Part shown: positions 1 to 11,987 of the stretch, one piece after another
Layout of the letters: the number at the start of each line of letters is the position of its first letter
Position numbering within the stretch: the stretch's first letter is position 1
Assembly (NCBI GenBank): GCA_019775845.1
Contig: JADQAV010000038.1
Location: 540,812-604,811 of the forward strand
Direction of reading: 5' to 3'
DNA length: 64,000 nt
Source of the DNA: Myrmaecium sp. VS I D KN 1
Lineage: Eukaryota; Ascomycota; Dothideomycetes; Valsariales; Valsariaceae
Notes under the pieces: model-generated
The model's input: the letters and a program-made list of their open reading frames with translations, nothing else
What the model was told of the DNA's origin: nothing
Databases searched by the model: none
Program-made: the position numbers and the translations under genes

Positions 1-1644
<1,644 letters not shown>

Positions 1645-2035
1645 AAAGACGCAAGAAGAAGAGTCCGAGGTGGTTGCGGAAGTGGTGACGGAGAAGGGAA
1701 GGCGAGGGCAGGGCAGGGCAGGGGTGGGAGCGGCGGAGGGGCGGCTGGTCGGAGATTCCGGTCCCGTCGGAGGTGGTGGGGGGAGGGGGCTTGTGGCTGT
1801 GCAGCGCACAAAGCCTCAGGTTCTTTCGTCCTCGGCGGCGTCATTGACTGACTGTTTGTTTGGTTTGTTTGTCCAGGGCGAACACCAACTCCCCCACATC
1901 ACCATCGCCATCCCACTAAACGAAGACCTTCACGCGCTTCCGCTCCACCATCGCTCCCTTCCTACCTCTACCCGGCGAGCGCATCACACGCGGACCGGAG
2001 CTATACCCCCCAACTCCGCCGATCCCGCCGCCGCC
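1645..2035. promoter_or_regulatory. Divergent promoter, Sec14-like gene / DAM1
   Basis: 391 bases between two divergent ATGs. On the + strand 1848-1877 reads GACTGACTG followed by a T-rich run and CCAG, a good branch point and acceptor, so the DAM1 transcript may carry a 5'-UTR intron ending near 1877 (inference). Confidence 0.55.
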
Positions 2036-2993
2036 ATGTCCTCCGCCACGCCCTCCCACTCGACCTCCCACCGCCGCAGCGCCTCCCGCACCCACCCCAC
2101 CTCCCGGCCGACGACGCCCCTCCGTCCGCCGTCCCGGAGCAACTCCTTCCGCGAATCGCTGCGCGACTACTCCCACCCGACCGCCGACGCGCACCCCTTC
2201 CCCCTCGACGCACTCGAGCCCGCCTTCGCGGAGCTGTCCGACGGCATGGCCGACCTGGAGGCCAACCTGATGAACCTGCAGCTCATGCACGAGAGCCTCT
2301 CCCGCTTCTCCGAGAACTTCGCCGCTTTTCTCTATGGCCTGAACATGAACGCGTTCTGCGTTGATTTCCCTGAGGTATCCTCTTTCTCACATCTTACAAA
2401 GCCGTCTCTCCGTCCGCCAGCGGCGCAGAGCGATAGCGAGAACGAAAGATCACGACCCCGCTAACTCAAATCCTCCTCCAGGCCCCCATCCCCGAATCCT
2501 TCGCCCGCATGCAACAACGCGAGGCCGCCGAAGCTGCCTCCCAGCACCAGAACCACAACAACCCCTTCTCCAGCCTCACCCCACGCAAGTCCCTCAACCC
2601 AAACGACCACGAAGCCACCTTCCTGTAAGCCGCCCCGTTTCCAGCATCACGCATGCCTCATCAGAAGCAAAGAGATCCCAAAAGAAACTAACCCCCGGTT
2701 TCCACCACAACAGCACAAACGACACCTCCTTCGTCGAGCACCCGCCCTCCGGCAAACCGATGAGCAAGTTCAGCACCCCTGCTCCCGCCTCCTCGCGCAT
2801 CGGCCGTGGTGGCGGTGGCGGTGGCGCTGTGTCGGCGCGGGGCGGAGCAGCAGCAGCATCGTCAAGAGGTAACCATGCGCGAAGCGGTATCCCTGCTGCT
2901 CGAGGAGGGACCGCGGGAAGAGGGGCGCGCGGAGGACGAGGGGCGGCGAGGGGGACGGGCGGGATTCCGCGGGCGGGATGGGGGAGGGGTTGA
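2036..2993 (+). CDS. DAM1: DASH/Dam1 complex subunit Dam1
   Basis: Subunit of the DASH ring that couples kinetochores to spindle microtubules in fungi. Exons 2036-2374, 2482-2624 and 2714-2993 join in frame (GTATCC..CCAG, GTAAGC..ACAG) to give 253 residues. The Dam1 signature is clear in residues 60-113: AELSDGMADLEANLMNLQLM and FAAFLYGLNMNAFCVDFPE, continuing APIPESFARM across the first intron. The N-terminus is Ser/Pro/Arg-rich. From about residue 183 the chain becomes a Gly/Arg/Ala-rich tail with several RGG and GRG triplets, and contains SGIP at residues 218-221 (an SxIP match) and GGIP near the end. The tail composition is unusual enough that the third exon deserves transcript support, but the frame is open to the stop at 2991 and the second junction restores the codon exactly. 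Confidence 0.92.
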
Positions 2994-3472
2994 GGGGGTG
3001 GTTGGTGATGGTGTGTTCATTGGGAGTACGGTTGTGGGAGTTTTGCGGTGTGGGTTTGGCCTTTTTTTGGCCTTGGGTTTTTTTTTTTTTTTTTTTTTTC
3101 TTTTCCGTTTCTTCCTGAATCGCGTCACCTTTTTTTCTTCTACTTTTGTCGAGGGATGCGATGCAAGACCCGCATGATTGAGACATGTGTTTACGATGTA
3201 TGGAATGTCACACGGGAGATCGGGAGGTACATCTCTTCCTCAAAATGATGGGGGGAGGAACGTGAGTGTGATGTCGCGAATGGTTGGGGCTGGGTACGAA
3301 CGAAGGGAACAGATGCAAGGACGTGCCGGGAAGGGGAATGGAGATTTTCAGCATAGGCGATAGACCAAACGTGCCTCATTTTATGCATCCACAGTAGTAC
3401 TTCATATTTTTATTCCCCCTCCCTCTTATTCCCCCCCCCCTTCCAGCCCCTCAAGGAAGGCACCATCAAACC
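2994..3472. other. Convergent 3' region DAM1 / kelch gene
   Basis: 479 bases between convergent stops. Holds a 22-base T run at 3078-3099 and a second T-rich stretch at 3130-3145, likely 3'-UTR or terminator sequence of DAM1. No gene seen. Confidence 0.6.
3078..3099. repeat. Poly(T) tract, 22 bases
   Basis: Uninterrupted run of 22 T on the + strand, 85 bases after the DAM1 stop. Confidence 0.95.
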
Positions 3473-5617
3473 CTACCGCCGCCTCCCCACCCCCGACCCC
3501 GCAGCACCCGCCGCCCCCGCACCCCCCTTCTCCGCCAAACTGACCACCTCCCCAATCCCCGCCTCCTCCTGCTCCGCCTCGCGGGCGAGGACGTCCTCGC
3601 GGGCATCCCACCACGCCTGCTCCGCCCGATCGAACGCCATCTTCTTGATCTCCTTGACGAGCATGGCCTCGACGCCGCCGGCGACGTGGGCAAGATTGCT
3701 GCGCGGCGCGCGCGAGAGCTGCTCCACCACCTGCTCTTGCCAGGCGACGGAGGTGCGGGCGTAGAAGGCGCGCAGGGACTCGAAGGGCCGGGGGTAGGGG
3801 AGGGTGTTGTCGGGGTCGGAGGAGGAACTGGAGGGGGATTGCCGGGGGCCGTTGTCTTCTTCCACTTCTTCGTCGTCGTCGACTGGTTCTGCTGCGGGAG
3901 CCTTGCGTGCTTCGGCGGCGAGTTCCTCCTTCGCGTCCTCGCCGTCCTCCTCCTCCGACTCGTCGTCATCCTCTTCATCATCCTCGTCGTCATCTTCATC
4001 GTCGCTCCCCACCCAATCCTCCAGCTCACGGCGAAAGATCTCCCGCACGCCATCCAGCTTACCCAGATCGACCGCCCACAGCTCATCGAACGTGTACTCC
4101 CGATCGCCCTTCTCGAACGTGCCGCCGAAGATGTACAGAACGTCGCCCTGGACGGCCAGCTGCGCGTTGAAGCGCGGGTGCGGCATCTCGAACGTCACCG
4201 GCTTCGGCGCCTTCTTCTCATCCGGCTCCTCGTCCGACTCATCCGCCGCCTGCGCCCGCACGCCGTCCGCCTCCGCCTCCGCCCCCTCCCCGTCCACCCC
4301 CGCAACCCTCCCTTTCATCTCTAGCTCCCGCAGATTCCGCAGCAACTCCTCCTCGTCCGCCTTCCCGCGCCCGCGCCTGCCTCCCGCGCCCCTGCCCAGG
4401 TCCTGCTGCTGCTGTTGGCGCTTGCCCGCGCCCGCGCGCGGCCGCCGCAGCGCCAGCGGGAAAAACCGATTCCGCTCGACGTTCCAGACGAAGAGCTGAT
4501 CGAAAAACTCGCTCTCGATGCCCTCCTCGCTCTCCTCGACGTCGTGGACGCCGCCGAAGAGGATGCCGCGACCGCGGTGCGCGGCCATGGTCGCCCCGGC
4601 TCGCGGCGGGCTCGGCGCGTTCGCCGGCTTCTTCCGCCGCTCCCACCACACCTTGGGCGCCGTCCCGGCCGCCGCGTCGCTGGCTGGCGGCTCGATCCGC
4701 AGGAACCACGTGTCCTGGTGCACGACGGGCTTGAGCACGGTGCGGGAGTGGCCGTGCGCGCCCTTGCCGACTTGCTTCGCCGTCGGCCCGCCCGCGGTCG
4801 CTTTGACGCGGGAGTAGCCGCCGTAGAGCACGGCGCCGCGCTCGTGGGGGAGGAAGGTGAAGCTGCTGCGGGGGTCCGGGCGGCCGCCGGCGGTGGCCAG
4901 CTTCGGCTCGATCCAGCAGTAGTTTTGGGTGTCGTAGAGCCAGAGGTCGTTGAGGTAGCGGGTCTGCTGGGAGGTGTCCTGGAACCCGCCGAAGAGGAGG
5001 ATGTACTGCTTGAAGTAGGTCATCCGGTGGCCGGAGCGGGCGGGAGGACCCTTGTTCTTGCCCTTCTCTTCCAGCCGCGTCCACTCGCGGCTGCGCGGGT
5101 CGAGGGTCCAGAAGTCGTTGTAGTGGTAGAAGGTGCCCTGCTTCGGGCTGCTGAACTCGCCGCCGAACAGCCAGATGCCTCCCGCGTTGCCGCCGCGGGT
5201 CCAGGCGTGGCCGGAGCGGGGCAGGGGCGAGTTGGGCGAGTCGACGCGGTGCCAGACGTCCTTGGCGGTGTGGTAGACGAAGAGGTCGTTGTGGAACTTG
5301 GCGAGGGCGCCGTTGAAGTGCTCGCCGCCGAAGAGGAAGAGCTCGTGCTCGTTGGCGGGCGAGGCGACGAGGGTGCTGCTGCTGCGGGCGCTGGGCGGCT
5401 CGCAGGCCGTCTCCGTCACGGCGTGGAAGAGGGCCTGCTGCCGGGCGTACTCGGCCAGCACCGCGTCCAGATCGACGTCCCCCTCGGCGTCGCTGTCGTC
5501 CGCGTTGGCCTTGGCCTTGGAGGCGTGCTTTTTCTCCTTCTTGGACGACTTCTTCTCCTGCTTGGCCGCCGTGCGGGCCTTTTTCTCCGCGGCTTTGGCC
5601 TTTTTGTCCTTGGCCAT
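3473..5617 (-). CDS. Kelch-repeat protein, KLHDC4 / yeast Kel3 type
   Basis: Single-exon gene of 714 residues. It begins with a Lys/Ala-rich basic stretch (MAKDKKAKAAEKK..), a feature of KLHDC4/Kel3 orthologues, then an acidic patch and a set of kelch blades: LFLFGGEHFNG, GIWLFGGEFSSP, ILLFGGFQDTS, GAVLYGGYSR, GILFGGVHD and a late LYIFGGTFEKGD. Between the last two blades and after the final blade are charged insertions, including a dense Asp/Glu run at about residues 555-585. Kelch blades make a beta-propeller for protein binding; the cellular role of this subfamily is poorly known. Codon use is extremely GC-rich, and as a result a 411-codon frame is open on the opposite strand at 4415-5650; that is a shadow, not a gene. 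It is transcribed divergently from the aminopeptidase gene. Confidence 0.93.
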   Translation of the reverse strand: MAKDKKAKAAEKKARTAAKQEKKSSKKEKKHASKAKANADDSDAEGDVDLDAVLAEYARQQALFHAVTETACEPPSARSSSTLVASPANEHELFLFGGEHFNGALAKFHNDLFVYHTAKDVWHRVDSPNSPLPRSGHAWTRGGNAGGIWLFGGEFSSPKQGTFYHYNDFWTLDPRSREWTRLEEKGKNKGPPARSGHRMTYFKQYILLFGGFQDTSQQTRYLNDLWLYDTQNYCWIEPKLATAGGRPDPRSSFTFLPHERGAVLYGGYSRVKATAGGPTAKQVGKGAHGHSRTVLKPVVHQDTWFLRIEPPASDAAAGTAPKVWWERRKKPANAPSPPRAGATMAAHRGRGILFGGVHDVEESEEGIESEFFDQLFVWNVERNRFFPLALRRPRAGAGKRQQQQQDLGRGAGGRRGRGKADEEELLRNLRELEMKGRVAGVDGEGAEAEADGVRAQAADESDEEPDEKKAPKPVTFEMPHPRFNAQLAVQGDVLYIFGGTFEKGDREYTFDELWAVDLGKLDGVREIFRRELEDWVGSDDEDDDEDDEEDDDESEEEDGEDAKEELAAEARKAPAAEPVDDDEEVEEDNGPRQSPSSSSSDPDNTLPYPRPFESLRAFYARTSVAWQEQVVEQLSRAPRSNLAHVAGGVEAMLVKEIKKMAFDRAEQAWWDAREDVLAREAEQEEAGIGEVVSLAEKGGAGAAGAAGSGVGRRR

Positions 5618-6456
5618 GGTGGAAGGAAAGAAGATGGTGTGATCCGGTGAGAAGGCGGGAGAGTACAGAGCAGTATTGAGCTAGTAATCGATGGGTGAAG
5701 TGGGTTCGACCAAGTGAAGTAGAAGACGTGAATGTATCAGATCGATCACGGCCGAAGAGCACTCCAGAGCTCTTGACTGTTCCCTTGCTCTTTTCTGTAT
5801 GGTCGTCAGCCGCAGCCTTTTCTCTGTCACCAAGGTCGGGTCGTGGTGGATACAAAATAAAAAGATGCCTCGGAGGCCTGACCCTTACCCGCCGAAGATA
5901 TCCCGATGCCACTCCGCCACTCCGCCACTCCGCCACTCAGCCACGATTGAGGCCAACTGTGCCACTTCCCCAGCCCCGCCCACCCCACCATGCTTACTCA
6001 TCCTCCTCCGTGCGGACCGCGGAGCACAAGACAACAGCGCTGCATATTGGGAAGGAAAGGAAGGACGAGAAAGAACAGAGCAGGAGACAACGACACCTCC
6101 GGTCGACGAGGGGTCATCTCACCTTCGACTCTCTCGTTCTCTCTCCGCTTCTTCTTCGTCTTCATCATCTTCTTCATCTTTTTCGTTCATCGCATTTGCT
6201 TCATACTAGTACCCTAAGGTCTCCATCTGCCCGTCCGCACAGTCAATCGCCATTTGCTATCTGCCATCTGTCGTTCATCCTTACAGTACTAGCCATCAGT
6301 CGTCAGTCGTCAGTCGCGTCTGCTGCTCGCCGTCATTGATCAGACCATCAAAGATCAGACATCCATTCAATGCACATTCAGTCTTCATGTCCTCTACCAC
6401 CGGATTTCTTCTTTCCTCCCCCCAGCCCGCCCATACTCACACCGTCTCCAACCAAC
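5618..6456. promoter_or_regulatory. Divergent promoter, kelch gene / prolyl aminopeptidase
   Basis: 839 bases. Holds the 8-base tandem repeat at 5911-5942 and a pyrimidine-rich stretch at about 6118-6200, as is common just upstream of fungal transcription starts. An upstream in-frame ATG at 6370 precedes the chosen aminopeptidase start. Confidence 0.5.
5911..5942. repeat. 8-base tandem repeat, 4 copies
   Basis: ACTCCGCC three times, then ACTCAGCC, in the divergent promoter. Confidence 0.9.
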
Positions 6457-8102
6457 ATGCAGCACCTCACACCCGCCCGAATCTTGACACAGAGGGTCTA
6501 CACCGCTCCTGGGAAGCTCCGCATCACTGAATACCGGCTCGCCGTGCCGCGTGACCACCTCAACCCCTCTGCCGGCGATCTCACCCTCTTCGCCCGCTCG
6601 GCCCGCAGGCATGTCGTCCCCGCAGATCCCACTGCGACCCGGAAAGAGAACGGCAAGCCGCTCCCCTGGCTGCTGTTCCTTCAAGGCGGGCCGGGCTTCG
6701 GTTGCCGCACCCCTGGCGCACATCCCTGGACCTCCAAGCTGCTCGATCGCGGCTACGAGGTACTCTTCCTCGACCAGCGTGGGACAGGCATGAGCAGTCC
6801 CTTGTCCGCAGGCTCCCTCAGTCGGGAAGGAGATGTCGCTGCGCAGGTAGAATATTTGAAGCTGTTCCGCGCCGACTCCATCGTTCAGGATTGCGAGGCT
6901 GTCCGGATGGCCCTCACCGGCGACGATCCGACCTCTCAGGTCTTGGGGCCCCAAAAGACGAAGTGGAGCATCATGGGCCAGAGCTTCGGTGGGTTCTGCT
7001 GTCTGACTTACCTGAGCAAGTATCCGGAAAGTGTAGTGGAGGCCTTTATATTTGGTGGACTGGGCCCGGTAAAGGTCCAAGAGCCTTCAGACATATACGA
7101 GAAGCTGTTCATGAGAGTCAGAGCTCGGTCGCATCAGTATTACGAGAAATATCCGGAGGACGAGTGGAGGATACGATCTCTCGTGTGCTATCTGGATGCG
7201 AATAAGGTGGACACGCCGAACGGTGGGCGGCTGACTGCACGAAGGTTGCAACAACTCGGCATCAACCTAGGCTTCCACGGTGCGTTACTATGGTCACTAT
7301 CAGCCAAGGACCATACGAGTTACTAACTTATACATCCCAGATGGCCTTGAAACCGTCCATGGTAAGTGCTCAGGTTCCCTTGCATAGGCACGCGCTCATG
7401 GCCGAAATGTGTAGACATCATCCTACGCCTACACAATGACTTGACAAGCTTCGGAAGCTTGATGCGGCCAGCCCTTGCCGCCGTCGAAGACGCTCTTCCC
7501 TTTGACAATCACGTTATCTATTCCCTGCTCCACGAAGCCATCTACTGCCAAGGGTGTGTTCACGGTTAACAACCCGTCGATTGCACCAAGCTGACCATCT
7601 CCAACAAGGACGGCCTCATGCTGGGCCGCCAAGCGCGTCCATCATCGGTTTCCCGCATTCGACCCGGACACTGCCCGGCCCTATTTCACGGCGGAAATGG
7701 TACGACGGCTTCCCTTCCCCTTCCTCCATCTCCCTTCCTTATTTCCCCTATCTCCCCGCCGTCCTCGTTAACCAACCAACCGAGCCATAGATCTTCCCCT
7801 GGATGTTCCACGACTACAAGGAGCTCCGACTGCTGCAGGGGGTGGCGAACGCGCTCGCCAAGCACGTCTGGCCCGCCACGCTGTACGACCTGGACCAACT
7901 CGCGAAGAACAAGGTGCCGGTGTACGCGGCTGTTTACGTGGACGATCTGTACGTCGACTTCGATCATAGCCTAGAGACAGCGCGCGCGGTGGGCAAGTGC
8001 AAGACCTTCATCTGTAACGCTTTCTATCACGACGCGGTGCGGAGCAAGACTGACGAGGTGTGGAATGGCGTGTTTGCGCTCCGGGACGATGTCTTGGATT
8101 GA
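6457..8102 (+). CDS. Prolyl aminopeptidase (proline iminopeptidase, S33)
   Basis: Cytosolic alpha/beta-hydrolase that removes N-terminal proline. Five exons, 6457-7279, 7341-7361, 7415-7553, 7609-7699 and 7791-8102, encode 461 residues; exon 2 is a 21-base micro-exon (DGLETVH). The oxyanion motif is LQGGPGFGC, the nucleophile is Ser176 in GQSFGG, and the C-terminal exon has the acid and base regions YVDDLYVDF and FYHDAVRSKTDE. All junctions keep family-typical sequence (GFH/DGLETVH/DIILR, EAIYCQG/TASCWAAKRV, YFTAEM/IFPWMF). Start at 6457 (MQHLTPARIL) fits the family; an in-frame ATG at 6370 would add 29 Pro-rich residues and is less likely. No signal peptide. Convergent with the FAD monooxygenase gene. 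Confidence 0.93.
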
Positions 8103-8316
8103 GATTTTGGACCGGGGAGGGAGGTCCCAGTAAGGTCTTCTATTTTTCGGCAGCGATGGGGTTATGTTTTGTGATAGACGGTACAGCCTGGTTGGGTAAC
8201 CGAAACTTGGGGATCGATTTGATATTGCTATTGTTTCTTCGCGGTCTGTCACCCCCTGTGGCATCATACCATCATCCCGACCGGATCGCTTCGCTTCATG
8301 GACGCCACAAGCTCCC

Positions 8317-9874
8317 TTAGTACACCTTACCCGCCGCCCCTCCCAACAGCTCCTTCCCCCGCCTAATCTCCTCCGCCACATCCTCGTCCCAGATCCAGCC
8401 CATGCGGCCCTCGAGATTCCTCCGGATCTCCTCCACCTCCTCCGTGAGCTCGAGATCGTACAGCCGGCCGGCCTCCCGACTCGTCGTCACCACCCGCTGC
8501 GTGCGCGCTTTGCGCACCCGCTCGTACGCCGCGAACGCCCGCTCGAACCGCGCCTGCACCCCCGCCTCCGCCTCCGCCTCCGCCTCCGCCCCCCCTTCCC
8601 CACCACCACCACCCTCATCCTTCCCGAACACCTCGGCCACCAGCGCGGCCAGCACGCAGCCGTCCTCGACGGCCATGCCGGCCCCGCTGCCCTGGTGCGG
8701 GGTGGTGGCGTGGGCGGCGTCGCCGGCGAGCACGATGGCTCCCCCCTGATGGTAGGTCGGCGCGGGTGGATGGTCGAACAGGGCCCAGCGGTCGGTGGGG
8801 GCGGCGAGGCGGGCGAGCAGGGCGCGCACGGGCGGGGACCAGGCGGCGAAGTCCCGGGCCAGGTCGGCGCGCGTCGCGGGCACGATCCATCGGTCTGCCG
8901 TGGTGGGGGGGTCGGGGGAGGTTGTGAATGCGACCACTAGAGGGGGGGTTAGGTTTCGGGCTTTCTTTTTCTTCCTCCGTGGTTCCGGATGGGTAGGGTG
9001 ACTTACCGTTCAGCGTGCGACCGTGGTCGATCGGGAAAGTGAGCACGTGGCCGCCGCGACCGAGGTACATCTGCGCGTTCCGGGCGCGCTCGTCGCCGAG
9101 GATGGCGACGGCGTCGTCCATCGGGACGAGCCCGCGGTAGGCGTACTTGCCCGAGAAGACGGGCTCGGCTGCTTCGGCGGCGGCGGCGGGGTCGGAGGAT
9201 TGGCTGAGGAGGTTGAGCAGGCAGACGCGCGTCCGGGACTTGATCCCGTCGCAGCCGACGACGGCGTCGTGGAGGGCGTGGCTGCCGTCGGCGAAGGTGA
9301 GGCGGACTTTGCGACTGTTGTCGTCATCCGGCCGGACGTCCGTGAGCCGCTTGCCGAAGCGGGCGATGTCCCACTCCGGCGGGAGCAAGCGGACGAGCTC
9401 GTCGAGGAAGTGGGCGCGGTGCACGTTCCCGGCTCCGTCGGGGCAGCGGAGGGTGCAGATGAGGGGGCCGGCGTAGTCGTCGTCGTCGTCCCGCGCCTCT
9501 GTCTCCGCCTCCGTGCCCGCCGCGTGATACGCCGGGTGCCCCGTGTCGCCGAGCCGGAAGTCGAACCAGACGTCCCGCTTGGCGGGGGAGCCGTTGCGGG
9601 TGGCGCGGCGCTCGAAGCCGGCCCGCAGCGCCGGCGCGATGAGGGACATGGCCCGCGTGGCGGAGGGCCCGAAGGCGACGCCCGCGCCGATCTCGCCGAA
9701 GTGCCCGCTCGCTTCGTAGAGCGTGAGGTGGAGCCGCCCGGCGGTGTGGAGGGGCAGGAGGGCGAGGGTCAGGGTCAGGCCGGCGATGCCGCCGCCGATG
9801 ATGGCGAGGGAGGGGATGTTGTTGTTGGTGTCATTGTTTTCGTTTGTCGGGGTGGAGGGGGAGGAGGTGGACAT
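8317..9874 (-). CDS. FAD-dependent monooxygenase, salicylate-hydroxylase-like
   Basis: Flavoprotein of the p-hydroxybenzoate hydroxylase group, 495 residues from exons 9874-9007 and 8936-8317 (GTAAGT..CTCTAG, codon restored to Val). It shows the three fingerprints: GGGIAGLTL dinucleotide fold at about residue 25, DG motif GCDGIKSRTR, and GD motif VLAGDAAHATTPHQGSGAGM followed by VEDG. The substrate cannot be told from sequence; relatives hydroxylate salicylate, nicotinate derivatives or polyketides. A short Gly/Glu/Ala repeat (AEAEAEAE) sits in a surface position near the C-terminus. No NAD(P)H domain, as expected for the group. Only about 210 bases separate its stop from that of the aminopeptidase gene. 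Confidence 0.9.
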
Positions 9875-10887
9875 GGTGAAGGGAGGTCGCCGGGTGAGGC
9901 GGGATTAGGAACGGTGAGAGATCTGAGGGGAGGATGAGAGGGAGTCGGGTTTGAAGAAGGATGGAGACGCGGGAGATGGTGGGAGGATGGCGGCAATGGG
10001 AGACGAACGGACGGACTTGTATCGGGGAATGAAGAGATGTGTGAAGCGATCAATCAATGGAATACCTAGCACACGACAGGGGACGGGGAGCAACCGGGAA
10101 TAGCAAGGACTCGACATCCGCGATGGGAGGGGTGATCTACGTAGACCGGTGGGTCTCCTCGGGGAGGAATAACTGACATGAAACACAAGGACGAGAGAAA
10201 GAGAAAGACTGGATGGACGGGAAAGGCGGATGCTCAGTCATCTACGATGCCTGCAGTGCGTCTTCACCAGGTACGTGCCCGATAGGTGTCACACCGTCAA
10301 CCATCCGATGCAACCGAGCGCCAGCCGACATGCCGGAGCCGGAGCTGAGTAGAGAGAGACAGCAGGAGCGAAAGAGGGAGATGGAAGAAAGAGACAAATA
10401 CGATGAGCACAATAAGAACCGCTTCGGAAGCTCACCAGACAGTCAGTTGAATATCCATACATACGTATATACATGCTATATGTACATCCTATGTACTGTC
10501 CCGTCCATATATGCCGAGTATAAAGAGGGGTCGATATTGAGGGAGGGGGGGGAGGTGACGTTGCTGTCCACCTCGGGTAGTGGGGCATAAGCTAGGGTCG
10601 GGGGATGCGGAAGGCTGTCAGGCTGTCAGGCCGCCAGGCCGCCAGGCGTTTAGGCTTCGATATATGGAGGTAAGGGTAAGGTAAGGCGTGGATGTATGAC
10701 GAGGTGCGCTTCTGATCCAATGCAAACAAGTTGTCGTGACTCGATCCACCACTACGGTGGCTACTGACCAACGTTCTGCTGCTGCTGCTGCTACTGCGGC
10801 GGAACCCATCCCCATCCCGGATCCTATTCGAGCTGCTGTCTCACACGTCCACGTCCGCGTCCATCCATAAGATCCTCGATCTCTTCC
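9875..10887. other. Intergenic, monooxygenase promoter and pcp 3' region
   Basis: 1,013 bases without a credible gene. Contains an AT-rich TACATA/TATGTA palindromic stretch at 10451-10500, the 8-base periodic repeat at 10613-10660 and a (CTG)n run near 10775-10792. Confidence 0.5.
10613..10660. repeat. Diverged 8-base tandem array (GGCNNNNN x6)
   Basis: Six consecutive octamers each begin with GGC: GGCTGTCA twice, GGCCGCCA twice, GGCGTTTA and GGCTTCGA. Lies about 230 bases after the pyroglutamyl peptidase stop. Confidence 0.85.
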
Positions 10888-11987
10888 CTAATTCTTCACC
10901 ACCGGCGCATGTAGATTCGAATTCGGGTTCGCATCCTCCGGCGCCAGGGGAACACTACCTATCATCGCGGGCACCCGTACCGTGTTCGCTTCGCCGGCGC
11001 CGTACGCCCTCCAGCTCGCCACCGCCGCGCGGATGAGCTCTTCGACGACGAGCCGGCCCGTCGCCACGTCCTCCTCCATCGGCAGGTCCGGTGTGTGCAT
11101 AAAGAGGACGGGCACTTGGATCCCGTCCCGTTTCCCGTGGCTGTTCCCATTTCCATCCCTTCTGACCCGGCCGCTCTCCGCCTCCAGCTCCGCCTCCAGC
11201 TCCGCCTCCGCCCACCCTTTCCGATAGTACGTCGCCAGGCTATTCAGGTAGATGAAGCCGCAAAGGAAATTGCCCGCGTCCTCGGAGACGCGCACGTCGA
11301 CGGGCCGGACCTTCCCCCGCCGCTCCACGAGCGCAGCCCGCCAGCGCGCGTGCACGTCCTCGACCCGGAGCCCCGTCCGCAGCACGGGCGGCAGGTCGCC
11401 GAAGAGCGCACGCGACTGCGCAACCGGGAAAAGATGGCCGTCGACGTCCCGGTTGCGGTCGTAGCCGTCCCGGTGGGCGCCCGTCTCGAGGGCGAAGTAG
11501 GACCGGCCGGCGGCGAGGCCGAGGTGGAGGATGATGTCCGGCCGGGGGAGGACAGAGCTGGGTAGGGTGGGAGCGATGGAGAGGACGTGGGAGTAGGAGA
11601 CGCGAAGCGGGTGCGGGTGCACGAGGATGCGGATGGTGGGCTCGGCGGTGCTGGGCGTCGTGCTGCTGGGCTCTGAGCGGGGGAGGAGCAGTGCGGGGAG
11701 ACTGGAGGCGATGAGCCAGGAGGCGTTGCGGGGGTATTGGTCCAGGAATGGCTTTGAGGCGCGTTAGCGATGGTTAAGATGAAGGTGGAGAGAAGGATTC
11801 AAGAAGAGATCAGAGGTGAGGCAGGTTGAGACAGGGCACAGACGAACAAACGAAGGAAAGAAAGATAACATGTAGCAAAGGTCCATAAAGCACTTGCACC
11901 TACCCCGAATCCAGTAACCAGAACCGTGACGACCTCGGCTTGCTCGGTGTCCGGGGGTGCTACCACGGTCATTCCGGGCGGCGGCAT
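10888..11987 (-). CDS. Pyroglutamyl peptidase I (C15 family)
   Basis: Cysteine peptidase that removes N-terminal pyroglutamate, 315 residues. Exons 11987-11904 and 11751-10888 join between VTVLVTGFG and PFLDQYPRNASW, the expected strand-1 and loop of the family (GTAGGT..AAAG). Catalytic regions are LETGAHRDGYDRN (Glu), EDAGNFLCGFIYLNSL (Cys) and LFMHTPDLP (His). It is longer than bacterial enzymes (about 215) because of Ser/Pro and Glu/Ala-rich insertions, one of them between the Cys and His motifs. No signal peptide, so probably cytosolic. ATG 11987 is the first ATG in frame; an internal Met six codons on is possible. It lies next to two other small-molecule/peptide enzymes, including a prolyl aminopeptidase. 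Confidence 0.9.

Noticed and set aside
4415-5650. 411-codon open frame opposite the kelch gene
   Set aside because: Pro/Arg/Val-rich translation with no domain; arises from extreme GC3 on the coding strand.
6370-6456. Upstream in-frame ATG of the prolyl aminopeptidase
   Set aside because: Adds 29 Pro-rich residues not expected in the family; start at 6457 preferred.
8103-8316. Possible ncRNA between convergent genes
   Set aside because: Too short and without structure that I could support.
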